Notes: generated by a model from the sequence alone, not told the origin. DNA of 64,000 nucleotides from Pseudomonas putida (GCF_005080685.1 NZ_CP039371.1:1426001-1490000); one strand, 5' to 3'. Shown: positions 47,671-57,989, counted from the first letter of the stretch. Made by a program: numbers and translations.

Positions 47671-48324
47671 CTAGGGTCGGATCAAGTGACCACTGGCCGG
47701 CAGCGGTTGGTCATCCAGTAACGCACCCTGTTCGCCCAGGCGCAAGCGCCCTTGGGCAAACCAGTGCACCGCCAGCGGGTAGATCTGGTGTTCCTGATGA
47801 TGGACGCGCTGGGCCAGGCTTTCGGCCGTGTCGTCAGGCGCCACCGCTACCACAGCCTGTACGACCAGAGGCCCGCCATCGAGTTCCTCGGTAACGAAGT
47901 GTACGCTGCAGCCATGCTCGGCGTCGCCTGCTTCCAATGCCCGCTGGTGGGTATGCAGGCCCTTGTACTTGGGCAGCAGCGACGGGTGGATGTTGAGCAG
48001 GCGGCCCTGGTAGTGGCGCACGAAATCGCCACTGAGGATGCGCATGAAACCGGCGAGCACCACCAAGTCCGGGGCGAAGCCGTCGATGCGCGCCATCAGC
48101 GCGGCATCGAAGGCTTCACGGCCGTCGAACCCGGTGTGCTCGAGCACCACCGTGTCGATGCCCGCGGCTGCGGCCCGTTGCAGGCCATAGGCATCAGCGC
48201 GGTTGGACACCACCGCGCGGATACGGACCGGGCTGTTTTCGGCGCTGCTGCTGTCGATCAGGGCTTGCAGGTTGCTGCCGGAGCCCGACAGCAGTACCAC
48301 TACGTTGCAAGGCGTGCTCGGCAT
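47671..48324 (-). CDS. purN: Phosphoribosylglycinamide formyltransferase PurN
   Basis: A 217-residue enzyme that formylates GAR using 10-formyltetrahydrofolate in purine synthesis. It has VVLLSGSGSNLQAL (residues 9–22), the folate-site block GFMRILSGDFV, and catalytic Asn-His in LLNIHPSLLPKYKGLHTH. It overlaps the purM stop by one base. Confidence 0.96.
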   Translation of the reverse strand: MPSTPCNVVVLLSGSGSNLQALIDSSSAENSPVRIRAVVSNRADAYGLQRAAAAGIDTVVLEHTGFDGREAFDAALMARIDGFAPDLVVLAGFMRILSGDFVRHYQGRLLNIHPSLLPKYKGLHTHQRALEAGDAEHGCSVHFVTEELDGGPLVVQAVVAVAPDDTAESLAQRVHHQEHQIYPLAVHWFAQGRLRLGEQGALLDDQPLPASGHLIRP

Positions 48325-49382
48325 CAGTGTGCCTTGAGGTTGTTCAGCACGACCTGGGCGGCACCTTCGGCTGCCTCGGCGATGTGGCCGATGACCCATG
48401 GCTGCTCACCCGCGGCGCGCAGTTCGTTCAGGGCGACTTCGACCTGGTCCTGGGCGACGCAGATGACCATGCCGACACCGCAGTTCAGCACGCGGTGCAT
48501 TTCGTGTTCGTCGACGTTGCCTTTTTCCTGCAGGAAGTCGAACACCGCCGGGCGCTGCCAGCTGGCCACGTCGACCACTGCCTGGGCGTTTTTCGGCAGT
48601 ACGCGCGGGATGTTGTCCAGCAGGCCACCACCGGTGATGTGGGCCATGGCCTTGACCGCGCCGGTTTTCTTGATCAGCTGCAGCAGCGGCTTGACGTAGA
48701 TGCGGGTCGGGGCCATCAGCAGGTCGGTCAGCGGCTTGCCGTCGAGCTGGGTGTTCTCGATGTCGGTGGCCGACACTTCGAGGATCTTGCGGATCAGCGA
48801 GTAGCCGTTGGAGTGCGGGCCCGAGGATGGCAGGGCGATCAGCGCGTCGCCAGTGGCGACCTTGGAGCCGTCGATGATCTCGGCCTTTTCCACCACGCCA
48901 ACGCAGAAGCCAGCCAGGTCGTAGTCCTCGCCTTCGTACATGCCAGGCATTTCGGCGGTTTCACCACCGACCAGCGAGCAGCCGGCCAGTTCGCAACCGG
49001 CGCCGATGCCGGTGACCACGGTGGCAGCCACGTCGACGTTGAGCTTGCCGGTGGCGTAGTAGTCGAGGAAGAACAGCGGCTCGGCGCCACACACCACCAG
49101 GTCGTTGACACACATGGCGACCAGGTCCTGGCCGATGCTGTCGTGCTTGTTCAGGTTCAGTGCCAGGCGCAGCTTGGTGCCGACGCCGTCGGTGCCGGAG
49201 ACCAGCACCGGCTGCTTGTAGCCGGCCGGGATCTCGCAGAGGGCGCCGAAGCCACCCAGGCCACCCATGACTTCAGGGCGTGCGGTGCGCTTGGCGACGC
49301 CCTTGATGCGTTCGACCAGTGCTTCGCCGGCGTCGATGTCTACACCGGCGTCCTTGTAGCTCAGGGAGGGTTGCTTGCTCAT
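48324..49382 (-). CDS. purM: Phosphoribosylformylglycinamidine cyclo-ligase PurM
   Basis: A 352-residue AIR synthetase, opening [18 protein letters not shown]. Hallmarks are [32 protein letters not shown] and [13 protein letters not shown]. It converts FGAM to AIR with ATP. It is the first gene of a purM-purN-DUF3108 unit. GGAGG precedes the ATG. Confidence 0.96.
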   Translation of the reverse strand: MSKQPSLSYKDAGVDIDAGEALVERIKGVAKRTARPEVMGGLGGFGALCEIPAGYKQPVLVSGTDGVGTKLRLALNLNKHDSIGQDLVAMCVNDLVVCGAEPLFFLDYYATGKLNVDVAATVVTGIGAGCELAGCSLVGGETAEMPGMYEGEDYDLAGFCVGVVEKAEIIDGSKVATGDALIALPSSGPHSNGYSLIRKILEVSATDIENTQLDGKPLTDLLMAPTRIYVKPLLQLIKKTGAVKAMAHITGGGLLDNIPRVLPKNAQAVVDVASWQRPAVFDFLQEKGNVDEHEMHRVLNCGVGMVICVAQDQVEVALNELRAAGEQPWVIGHIAEAAEGAAQVVLNNLKAH

Positions 49383-49488
49383 TGATCCAGGCCTTTAGGA
49401 GGGAGGGATTCTAAAAACGACCGCGACGGCCAAGGCCGGCATTGAAGCGGCGGCTGCCTGAAACGTCAGAGGTCTGTGAAGGCGCGCG

Positions 49489-49494
49489 ATTTTA
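49489..49494 (-). promoter_or_regulatory. Possible -10 element of purM
   Basis: TAAAAT on the minus strand, followed by CGCGCGCC, about 107 bases before the purM ATG. No convincing -35 is seen. The rest of the 49383–49878 gap between the divergent purM and DUF2066 genes contains no gene I can support. Confidence 0.35.
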
Positions 49495-49878
49495 TCAGGG
49501 TTGCCGTGCAGCGGCCATCCTCAGGCCGACGGGCAGGCGATCAAAACATGAAATAAGGTGCTTCACGGGTTGGGTTTTTGGGTTTTGGGCTGGGGCTTTG
49601 GGATTGGGTGGCGGGTCCGAGGGATGTAGCGGCGCTACACAAAATGGACCGTCCCCAATCTCAATGGCAACAAGCCAAGCCAATTCCCCGACAATCCCTG
49701 AAGAACCAAAAAAAAGCGCCATTGCGTGGCTGCGACTGGTTGCCGCCCGGGTGGCTGTATAAGGTATAGGAAAGGCTACGGCACGAAATGCCCGCCCGTG
49801 GGGAGCGTTTCGCCTCGTCGGCGGTCACAGCCAGCACGACAGGCCCCGCGCCATTTGTCATCCGGACAGGAATCCTCC

Positions 49879-50940
49879 ATGCGTTTTCTCAACTTATCGG
49901 TAGCTGTATGCCTGGCCCTGGCCAGCGTCGCCACGCAAGCCGCAACCGTTTCCGGTCTTTACCAGGTGCGCGAACCGCTCGATGGCCAAGGCGCCGAGGC
50001 GCGCACCCAGGCCACTGGCAAGGCCCTGGAAACCCTGGTACTGCGCCTGACCGGCGACCCCAAGGCAGTGCAGAGCCCGGCGCTGGCCGACCTGCGCAAG
50101 GACCCGCAACAGATCATCAACCAGGTCGGCACCGAGGCAGGCCCGCCGGAGTCGGTGGTGGTGGAGTTCGACCCTGGTAGCACCGAGCGCGCCTTGCGCC
50201 GAGCCGGCCTGGCCATGTGGGGCAGCAACCGTCCCTCGATCATCGGCTGGTGGCTCAACGACAATGTCGATGGCAGCAGCCTGGTCGGCGACGGCCAGGC
50301 CAGTGCCGAGCCGCTGCGACGTGCCGCCCAGCACCGCGGCCTGCCGCTGCGCCTGCCTCTGGCCGATCTGCAGGAGCAGTTGGTGGCCAATGCCGAAACG
50401 CTCGAAGGCAGTGATGCTGCGCCACTACGCAGCGCCTCCGAGCGCTACGCCGCCGATGCCCTGCTAGCCGTGCATGCCCATGAAACCGACGGCAAGTGGC
50501 AAGGCAAGTGGCAGCTGTGGCTGGGCGATCAGCGTGAGCAGGGCAGCGCCGAAGGTGCCGACCAGGCCGCCCTGGCCGATGCGGTGATGTTGGCGGTGAG
50601 CAGCCGTCTGGCGCCACGCTACGTGACCAAGCCCGGTGCCAGCGACGCCCTGCAGGTGCAGTTCAAGGGCGCCAACCTGCAACGCTATGCCGAGCTCGGG
50701 CGTGTGCTCGAACCCTATGGCCCGCGTCTGCAGATGGCTGAAGGCGATACGCTGACCTACGCCGTGACCGCCAATCGCGAGCAGCTGCGTGCGCAGTTGA
50801 GCCTGGCCAAGCTTCAGGAGGTCGCGGCCGAGCCGGTACCTGCGGCGCCCGCCAGCCCACCGGCCGCCACGCCAGAGCCTGGCGGCACCCCGCAGCCAGC
50901 TGCGCCCAAGCCGTTCGACGGCCTGCGTTTTCGCTGGTAA
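49879..50940 (+). CDS. Exported DUF2066 domain protein
   Basis: A 353-residue protein with signal peptide ending ATQAAT and a DUF2066 body (GLYQVREPLDGQG, ALETLVLRLTGD). A proline/alanine-rich stretch (about 315–340) precedes the end FDGLRFRW. Function unknown. The ATG at 49879 is selected for the signal peptide; the upstream in-frame stretch is implausible. It is followed by the PerM-type gene after 12 bases. Confidence 0.85.
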   Translation: MRFLNLSVAVCLALASVATQAATVSGLYQVREPLDGQGAEARTQATGKALETLVLRLTGDPKAVQSPALADLRKDPQQIINQVGTEAGPPESVVVEFDPGSTERALRRAGLAMWGSNRPSIIGWWLNDNVDGSSLVGDGQASAEPLRRAAQHRGLPLRLPLADLQEQLVANAETLEGSDAAPLRSASERYAADALLAVHAHETDGKWQGKWQLWLGDQREQGSAEGADQAALADAVMLAVSSRLAPRYVTKPGASDALQVQFKGANLQRYAELGRVLEPYGPRLQMAEGDTLTYAVTANREQLRAQLSLAKLQEVAAEPVPAAPASPPAATPEPGGTPQPAAPKPFDGLRFRW

Positions 50941-50952
50941 GGGGCCTTGCAC

Positions 50953-52026
50953 ATGATGGACACACGCCGCTGGATCTGGCTGGGCATCGCACTGCTGGTC
51001 GCTGTGCTGCTGTATAGCCTGCACAACATTCTTTCACCGTTCTTGGTCGGCATACTGCTGGCCTACCTCGCCGATCCGCTGGTCGACCGCCTGGAGCGCC
51101 TGGGGCTGTCGCGCACCTGGGGCGTGGTGGTGGTCTTCGGGCTGTTCACCTTGGTGCTGCTGGCCTTGCTGCTGGTGCTGGTGCCGATGCTGGCCAAGCA
51201 GTTGGTGCGCCTGTACGAACTGGCGCCGCAAATGCTCGACTGGCTGCAGCACCAGGCATTGCCGTGGGTGCAGACCCGCCTGGGCCTGGCCGATGGCTTC
51301 TGGAAGTTCGACAAGATCAAGGCGGCCATTGGCGCGCACATGGGCCAGACCACCGACATCGTCGGCATGCTGTTGTCCCACGCTACCGCCTCGAGCCTGG
51401 CGTTGCTGGCTTGGCTTGCGAACATGGTGCTGATTCCGGTGGTGGGCTTCTACCTGCTGCGCGACTGGGACCTGATGATGGCCAAGCTGCGCAGCCTGCT
51501 GCCGCGCCAGCGCGAATCGCAGGTGGTGGGGCTGGCCGGGGAGTGCCATGAGGTGCTCGGTGCCTTCGTCCGTGGGCAACTGCTGGTGATGGTCGCCTTG
51601 GGCTTCATCTATTCCGCCGGGCTGATGCTGGTGGGCCTGGAGCTGGGCCTGTTGATCGGCATGCTCGCGGGCCTTGCCGCGATCGTGCCGTACATGGGCT
51701 TCATCATCGGCATCGGCGCCGCATTGCTGGCAGGTCTGTTCCAGTTCGGTGGCGACCTGTACCCGCTGCTGGGCATCGTGGCCGTCTTCATGGTCGGCCA
51801 GGCCCTCGAAGGCATGGTGCTGACGCCGCTGCTGGTGGGCGATCGCATCGGGCTGCACCCGGTGGCGGTGATCTTCGCGATCCTTGCCGGTGGCGAGTTG
51901 TTCGGCTTCACCGGGGTGCTGCTGGCATTGCCGGTGGCGGCGGTGATCATGGTACTGCTGCGCCATGTGCACGACCTGTACAAGGAGTCGGACATGTACG
52001 GCGGTGATGTCGACCCCGAGCTCTGA
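50953..52026 (+). CDS. AI-2E family transporter (PerM type)
   Basis: A 357-residue membrane protein with about eight hydrophobic helices in the AI-2E/PerM pattern: PFLVGILLAYLADPLVDRLE near the start, PYMGFIIGIGAALLAG, then EGMVLTPLLVGDRIGLHP. Members transport small molecules or act as sodium/proton antiporters; the substrate here is unknown. Start at 50953 follows AAGGGG; a TTG two codons earlier is less likely. Confidence 0.88.
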   Translation: MMDTRRWIWLGIALLVAVLLYSLHNILSPFLVGILLAYLADPLVDRLERLGLSRTWGVVVVFGLFTLVLLALLLVLVPMLAKQLVRLYELAPQMLDWLQHQALPWVQTRLGLADGFWKFDKIKAAIGAHMGQTTDIVGMLLSHATASSLALLAWLANMVLIPVVGFYLLRDWDLMMAKLRSLLPRQRESQVVGLAGECHEVLGAFVRGQLLVMVALGFIYSAGLMLVGLELGLLIGMLAGLAAIVPYMGFIIGIGAALLAGLFQFGGDLYPLLGIVAVFMVGQALEGMVLTPLLVGDRIGLHPVAVIFAILAGGELFGFTGVLLALPVAAVIMVLLRHVHDLYKESDMYGGDVDPEL

Positions 52027-52183
52027 GCGCCGATGGTGTGCCGGCGATCATTGCAGGTGTCGCCGGCAGTGGCGCAACTCGTTGATTTTACTTGGGGTCT
52101 GCGCCTGCGCGATTGTGCCGCCCGCGTTGCAGGTATAGACTTTGCACACTGTTCAGAAAGGGTCCCCTCGACCGCCCGTCAGC

Positions 52184-52888
52184 ATGAAACCGATCCAGTT
52201 GCCCCTGGGTGTGCGTCTACGCGATGACGCTACCTTCATCAACTACTACCCGGGCGCCAATGCCGCGGCGTTGGGCTATGTCGAGCGGTTATGCGAGGCC
52301 GACGCCGGCTGGACCGAAAGCCTCATCTACCTGTGGGGCAAGCAGGGCGTGGGGCGTACCCACCTGTTGCAGGCCGCTACCCACCGCTTCCAGCAACTGG
52401 GCGAGCCCGCCGTCTATCTGCCCCTGGCACAGTTGCTCGATCGCGGCGTCGAACTGCTCGATCACCTCGAGCAATACGAGCTGGTGTGTATCGACGACCT
52501 GCACGTCATCGCCGGCAAGGCCGATTGGGAAGAGGCCATGTTCCATCTGTTCAATCGCCTGCGCGACAGTGGCCGGCGCTTGCTGCTGGCTGCTTCCAGT
52601 TCGCCCCGTGAACTGCCGATCAAGCTCGCCGACCTCAAGTCGCGGCTGACCCTGGCGCTGATCTTCCAGATGCGCGGGATGTCCGACGAAGACAAGCTCC
52701 GTGCCCTGCAACTGCGTGCCTCACGCCGCGGCCTGCACCTGACCGACGAGGTCGGGCATTTCATCCTCACCCGCGGCACGCGCAGCATGAGCGCGCTGTT
52801 CGACCTGCTCGAGCGCCTCGACCAGGCTTCGTTGCAGGCGCAACGCAAGCTGACCATCCCCTTCCTCAAGGAAACACTGGGCTGGTAG
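52184..52888 (+). CDS. hda: DnaA regulatory inactivator Hda
   Basis: A 234-residue AAA+ protein homologous to the DnaA ATPase domain. With the loaded clamp it stimulates hydrolysis of DnaA-bound ATP. The N-terminal MKPIQLPLG carries the clamp-binding motif. P-loop-like GKQGVGRTHLL, Walker B LVCIDDLHVI and LKSRLTLAL follow. The ATG at 52184 preserves the clamp motif at the N-terminus. Confidence 0.94.
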   Translation: MKPIQLPLGVRLRDDATFINYYPGANAAALGYVERLCEADAGWTESLIYLWGKQGVGRTHLLQAATHRFQQLGEPAVYLPLAQLLDRGVELLDHLEQYELVCIDDLHVIAGKADWEEAMFHLFNRLRDSGRRLLLAASSSPRELPIKLADLKSRLTLALIFQMRGMSDEDKLRALQLRASRRGLHLTDEVGHFILTRGTRSMSALFDLLERLDQASLQAQRKLTIPFLKETLGW

Positions 52889-53014
52889 GCCCCGTAAAAC
52901 CTGGCCTGCAGCCGCAATCAGGAAAAGTCACATCTTTTTCGATAAAATTTGCAAATGATCCTGATAGAAGGCATAGTCGCACCCTTCTAAAGGATTAAAG
53001 ACACGGTCGTGCCC

Positions 53015-53650
53015 ATGCTCAAGCGCTTCGCACCCCTCGTGCCACTCGCACTCGTGACCCTGCTGTTCGGCTGCGCCTCCCATGGCCCGGTCTCGCAGAC
53101 GGAGGATCACCCTTCGGTCGCCGCTCATTCGGCCGCCAAGGCAACCACGCCTGCTTCGTCCGTGTTCGGCGAAGAGGAAGTGGCCACTGAAGATGACCTT
53201 CAGGCATTTTCCAGCAGCAAGCCCTACCAGTTGCCGGCCCTGGCCGACAGCATTCTCGAGCGCGGCATGTCGTTGATCGGCACCCGCTACCGCTTTGGCG
53301 GTACCTCGGAGAAGTCCGGCTTCGACTGCAGCGGTTTCATCGGCTACCTGTTCCGTGAAGAGGCCGGCATGACCCTGCCGCGCTCGACCCGCGAAATGAT
53401 CAACGTCGATGCCCCGAAAGTGGCCCGCAACAAACTCAAGCCAGGCGACTTGCTGTTCTTCAGCACCAATGGCCGTGGCCGCGTCAGCCATGCCGGCATC
53501 TACCTGGGTGACAACCAGTTCATCCACTCCAGCAGCCGCCGCAGCGGTGGCGTACGCATCGACAACCTCGGTGATCGCTACTGGAGCAAGACCTTCATCG
53601 AAGCCAAGCGTGCCTTGGCCATGGCGCCGACCAATATCGCGCGCAACTGA
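53015..53650 (+). CDS. C40 (NlpC/P60) peptidase lipoprotein, first copy
   Basis: A 211-residue lipoprotein with signal ending TLLFGC, a Ser/Ala-rich linker, and an NlpC/P60 domain from about residue 75. Catalytic Cys is in GFDCSGFIGY and His in RVSHAGIYLG. It cleaves peptidoglycan peptides in the envelope. An in-frame GTG two codons upstream is the alternative start. A related gene follows, so this is a tandem paralogue pair. Confidence 0.9.
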   Translation: MLKRFAPLVPLALVTLLFGCASHGPVSQTEDHPSVAAHSAAKATTPASSVFGEEEVATEDDLQAFSSSKPYQLPALADSILERGMSLIGTRYRFGGTSEKSGFDCSGFIGYLFREEAGMTLPRSTREMINVDAPKVARNKLKPGDLLFFSTNGRGRVSHAGIYLGDNQFIHSSSRRSGGVRIDNLGDRYWSKTFIEAKRALAMAPTNIARN

Positions 53651-53791
53651 TATCAAATTGATATATCCTCTTTCGCGGCGGCGATGCTTTGAAAAAAGCT
53701 CGCCGCCGTGCGCATTTACAGAAAGCGTCTAATCTAAATTCTCAACTCTTTTCGACTGCGGCCGTGCGGTCTCAGACAGGATGTTCTGGCC

Positions 53792-54325
53792 ATGGCGATG
53801 ATGGCGCGTTTTGCATTTCTTTCCCTGGTGGCATTGCTTGCCGCCTGTTCCAGCCGTGCCCCGGCACCGCCGCCGGTGGTACAGCCGCAGGTCACCTACA
53901 GCCAGGCCGAGGTCTCGCCAGTGGCGGACGACGTGCTGATCCGCGCCATCGGTCTGGTCGGCACACCGTATCGATGGGGTGGCAACACACCGGATTCCGG
54001 CTTCGATTGCAGCGGCCTGATCGGCTACGTGTATCGCGATGCCGCCGGCATCAGCCTGCCGCGCACCACCCGCGACATGATCGTCATGCGCGCGCCGACG
54101 GTGGCGATCAATTCGCTGCAGTCGGGTGACCTGGTGTTCTTCGCCACCAACGGTGGGTCGCAGGTGAGCCATGCCGGTATCTACGTGGGCGAGGGGCGCT
54201 TCGTCCACGCGCCCTCTTCAGGCGGCACGGTGCGGCTGGACTACCTGTCCAACAGCTACTGGTCCAAGGCCTACCTGCAGGCCAAGCGAGTGATTCCATC
54301 GGGGCACCTGGCACAGAATCCCTGA
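53792..54325 (+). CDS. C40 (NlpC/P60) peptidase lipoprotein, second copy
   Basis: A 177-residue lipoprotein with signal ending ALLAAC and a short Pro-rich linker. The NlpC/P60 domain has GFDCSGLIGYVY (Cys near 73) and QVSHAGIYVG. Closely similar to the preceding gene over the catalytic domain, but with a shorter linker. It is separated by about 140 bases, so it may have its own promoter. Confidence 0.9.
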   Translation: MAMMARFAFLSLVALLAACSSRAPAPPPVVQPQVTYSQAEVSPVADDVLIRAIGLVGTPYRWGGNTPDSGFDCSGLIGYVYRDAAGISLPRTTRDMIVMRAPTVAINSLQSGDLVFFATNGGSQVSHAGIYVGEGRFVHAPSSGGTVRLDYLSNSYWSKAYLQAKRVIPSGHLAQNP

Positions 54326-54436
54326 CCGCGATGGGGGCCGGCCCGGTCCCTGGTAGCAAGCCATAACACTGTACCGCCAAGTGGCCGCGCGAGTTGCGAG
54401 CATCACTGCTCGATAACTACCACGGCGGAGCGGGAA

Positions 54437-56980
54437 ATGAGTGACCTAACGGTACGGGCGCAGCTGGAATTCGAGGCTCTGCAGACCGGCCAGGCGTGGG
54501 TACGTCTGATCGACCAGATCATCGGTGATTATCCCGATCCCTTCGTGCTGGCGATCGAGCACGCACGACGCATCCTGCGCAAGCATACCGGCAAGAACAT
54601 CGACCCCCGGTTCGTCTGGTGGCATCAGTTCGACAGCGCCAGTACCAGCAGTCGCACCTTCACCGGCTGACAGCACGGCGGTACCCCAGTTCGTTCGCTG
54701 AGCCTGGTCGAGCTGGTGATCCAGCGTTTCGACTTGCACTTTCAACATGCCCCGGATGAGCTGGACCTCTATGGCGGGTTTTACCGGCAAGGCCGCCATG
54801 CCATCCGTTTCGAGGAGCGCAACGAAGTACCCATGCTCGGCAGTGCGGTGCAGGCCGACCTCTGGGCGTTGGATTTCGCCGTGCTGTACCGTGCGCAGGT
54901 GGAGCGTTTCTGGGCTACCTATGGCGACGACTTTCGCGTATTGGCCAAAGTCACCCTGCTCGGCGAAACCGAGCAGGCGCGCCGGGCAGGGCTCATTGAT
55001 GCCACCGACATGGTGCGTCTGCGCAGCCTGGTGATCGCCGGGCTGGCACCGCACCAGATGCCGTCCCTGGAGCAATTGCGCCAGCACAGTGCATCGACGG
55101 TGCTGGAGGTCAAGGCCTACCAGTTGGCGCGAGACAGCCGGGACACCTTCTACACCTTGCACGCCAGCGACGGTCGCACGTTGCTCTGGGTGCCCTGGCA
55201 GGCTCAGGGCATGCGCGGTTTTACCGATGAGCTGGCGGTCGCGCAATGGTTACGACTGACGCTGGGCAACCTCGCCACCTTGACGGACTATGCCGAGGCG
55301 ACCGTGGATGACCAGGGCGACCAGACGCGCCTGAACGAAGCGAAAGCGACCTTGCGCAGCATTGCCGACAGCGCCACGGTCGAGGATGCGCTGGCCATCT
55401 TGCACACCAGACAGCGTACGTTCCAGGGCAGTGTTTTCGCCCGAATGGCGGAAAAAGCCGGGCTGGAAATGGCGCGCAGTGCCCAGACCATGCTGGATAA
55501 CGCCGAGCTGCGCAAGGCCATGCTGCGCGGGTACCTGGCGGCCTTTCTCAATGTGTTTGGTGGGTTGGCACCGCTGGGTTGGCCCGTGGCCCTGACCATT
55601 CTGGGCGCCACGTTCACCAAGGTAGCGCTCGATGTCGATGCTGCTGCCCGAGCCCGCGATGCCCAGATGCGCAAGGACGCCTTGCGCCAGGCCATGCTCG
55701 AAAGCCTGTTTGGCGCGTTGTACCTGACCGACATCGGTTTTCAGACCAGTTTCGCCATGTTGGCCTACCAGGCGCCGATGCACGAGGTGCACGCCACGCT
55801 CGAGCACTGGCAGGCGGCCGAGGCTCCGGGCATGTTGCTGGCAGAGTTGGACGTCAATGACCTGGTGCTGGCCGAGTTGGTGAATGAGGGGCCGCTGCGG
55901 GGTATCCAGATCCGGCCCGATGGCAGCTACTGGATCGAGATGCAGGGCTTGACCTACCGGGTACGCTTTAGTCACGAGTTGTCCGCGTGGTTGATCGTGC
56001 CGCCGGACAATCCCTTCGCTTTTGGCCCATTGCGCCCGGTGCGTCTCGATGCCAGCGGTGAATGGCAGTTGTTGGCACCGCCGAACCTGATAGGTGGCAG
56101 TCCACCGTCCTTGCCCGCAATGGCCAGTGAGCCGTCAGCGTTGTGGGACGAGTATGTGCGCTATGACGTCAGTCGTACGCAGATCGCGTCTGCCCGCGCC
56201 ATATCCCGACAGAAACGTCTGCTCAAGAACGCCCAGATACCGACCTTGGCACCTGGGCAGGTGCCGGACGTCGACGTGCATGGCCTGGATTGCGTGCTCG
56301 GTGAAGGTGCTCGCCAGTACAGCTACCGGGACGCCGATGGACGCTACTACAATGCATTGATCGAGTACTACACCGACAGCGATGCGAAGATCAACGATGT
56401 CTTTCGCACGGGTAGCTACCGCTACGGTGACGAAACCGACTACATCAAGGACCTGGCCGACTCCCTGGAGCAACTGCCGAAAAGCAACGAAGTCACGCTA
56501 TTTCGCGGTGGCTCCGATAGCCGCGGCACGGGAGGGCGACATTTTCGCACTGGCCAGATCGTCGTCGGTGACGTGCTGGTCAATACCGACTTCACCTCGT
56601 TCACCGAAAACCCCTACATGGCCCCCCAGTTTCGCCGCCGAGCTGATCACTGAAGGCGAGCGGCATTGGTTGTTCGACGACAGCTCGGTGATCTTCGAAT
56701 TGCCGACGGGGCATTACCAGGGGGTACGCCAATCAGTGCCTTCTCGATGTATTGGGATGAGGCGGAGACAGTGTTTCTCCCTGGCAACCATTTTCGCGTC
56801 GACTCGCTCAAGCAGGTGTATGGCGAAGGCTACCGCTTCATCCTGGTGTCGTTGAGCAAAGTGGCCAAGCCAGCTTCCGGGCCGATGTACGACCTGCGTA
56901 CCGGCGCCTTGTTCGATAAGGCACTGTACCGCTTGCGACTGCGCGAGCAGGCGTTGGTCGACCGGTTCTTCGGCGATTGA
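54437..56980 (+). pseudogene. Disrupted DUF6543-type toxin with ADP-ribosyltransferase-like C-terminus
   Basis: A gene of about 845 codons, GGAG then ATG at 54437, broken three times. First, TGA at 54668–54670 falls after SRTFTG, where I remember relatives continuing with Trp, so TGG to TGA is likely. The same frame then runs to TGA at 56651. Second, within 56618–56631 (C6 then TTT) the frame moves by one so that FAAELITEGERHW continues. Third, in the G5 run near 56718 it returns to the original frame and ends RFFGD at 56980. The long N-terminal part matches the DUF6543/dermonecrotic-type region of Pseudomonas toxins (VERFWATYGDDF). The C-terminal part has VTLFRGG, TDFTSFTENPYMA and DEAETVFLPG, a plausible R-S-E ADP-ribosyltransferase triad with E-x-E. 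Homopolymer sequencing error could explain two of the lesions but not the nonsense codon. Confidence 0.75.
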
Positions 56981-57009
56981 CCGGGCGTGCGCCAATTGCC
57001 CCCGTTCGA

Positions 57010-57038
57010 TTGACGCTCAGGGTGCAACCCTCTAACCT
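57010..57038 (+). promoter_or_regulatory. Promoter of the cob operon
   Basis: TTGACG, a 17-base spacer and TAACCT, with the riboswitch beginning a few bases downstream, where transcription would start. Confidence 0.55.
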
Positions 57039-57039
57039 T

Positions 57040-57262
57040 CGCGCGTGTTTCAGGTGCCCTGCCAGCCTCGACTGAGCAGGGTGAAACTGGGAAGCCGGTG
57101 GGCGCCAGCAAGGCGCGATTCCGGCGCTGCCCCCGCAACGGTAGGTGAGATGAAGGCCGCGCATGGCCACTGGGTAGCGGTACCCGGGAAGGCGCGCAGG
57201 CCCGGGCCCAGTCCCACTCACAAGCCCGGAGACCGGCCTGTTACTGCCAACGGCATCACGGA
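57040..57262 (+). ncRNA. Cobalamin (adenosylcobalamin) riboswitch
   Basis: The conserved B12 box AGCCCGGAGACCGGCC lies at 57223–57238. Upstream are CAGGTGCCC, GGTGAAACTGGGAAGCCGGT and CCCCCGCAACGGTA, the ordered conserved blocks of cobalamin riboswitches. A hairpin GCATCAC.GGTGATGC (57253–57271) follows. It should lower expression of the downstream cob operon when adenosylcobalamin is abundant. The mechanism (transcription or translation) is not decided by the sequence. Confidence 0.93.
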
Positions 57263-57377
57263 GGGTGATGCGCGGTGCACCGTGGCCTGTGGCCGCGGCT
57301 CCTGCGCGCTCTCCGTTTGCCTGCCTATCGATCTGTCGCCGCTTTTTTCGCGTGGCGTCAGCCAGCGGAGAACCCAG

Positions 57378-57989
57378 ATGAGCGAAACCACCGAACGCGA
57401 CGAACGCCACTTGGCGCGCATGCAGCGCAAGAAGGCGGTCATCGACGAGCGTATCGCCAATTCCCCCAACGAGTGCGGCTTGCTGCTGGTCCTGACCGGC
57501 AACGGCAAGGGCAAGAGCAGCTCGGCCTTCGGCATGCTCGCCCGGGCCTTGGGCCATGGCATGCAGTGCGGCGTGGTGCAGTTCATCAAGGGCCGCAACA
57601 GCACTGGCGAGGAGTTGTTCTTCCGGCGCTTCCCCGAGCAGGTGCGCTATCACGTGATGGGCGAGGGGTTCACCTGGGAAACCCAGGACCGCCAGCGCGA
57701 TATCGCCGCTGCCGAAGCGGCCTGGGCGGTTTCGCGGCAGTTGCTGCAGGACCCGTCTGTACAGTTCGTGGTGCTCGACGAACTGAACATCGCCCTCAAG
57801 CACGGCTACCTCGACCTCGACCAGGTGTTGGCCGACCTCCAGGCCCGCCCGCCGATGCAGCATGTGATCGTCACCGGTCGTGCGGCCAAGCCGGAAATGA
57901 TCGACATGGCCGATACCGTGACCGAGATGGGCATGCTCAAGCACGCCTTCCAGGCCGGCATCCGCGCGCAGAAGGGCGTCGAACTGTGA
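57378..57989 (+). CDS. cobO: Cob(I)yrinic acid a,c-diamide adenosyltransferase CobO
   Basis: A 203-residue ATP:corrinoid adenosyltransferase (CobA/CobO family). P-loop GNGKGKSSS (41–49) and VVLDELNIALKHGYLD are diagnostic. GGAG precedes the ATG. First gene after the riboswitch; its end overlaps cobB by 4 bases. Cytosolic. Confidence 0.95.
   Translation: MSETTERDERHLARMQRKKAVIDERIANSPNECGLLLVLTGNGKGKSSSAFGMLARALGHGMQCGVVQFIKGRNSTGEELFFRRFPEQVRYHVMGEGFTWETQDRQRDIAAAEAAWAVSRQLLQDPSVQFVVLDELNIALKHGYLDLDQVLADLQARPPMQHVIVTGRAAKPEMIDMADTVTEMGMLKHAFQAGIRAQKGVEL

Noticed and set aside
49442..49762. Possible small genes in the purM–DUF2066 gap
   Set aside because: Neither strand gives a frame with a ribosome site or protein-like composition; treated as regulatory spacer.
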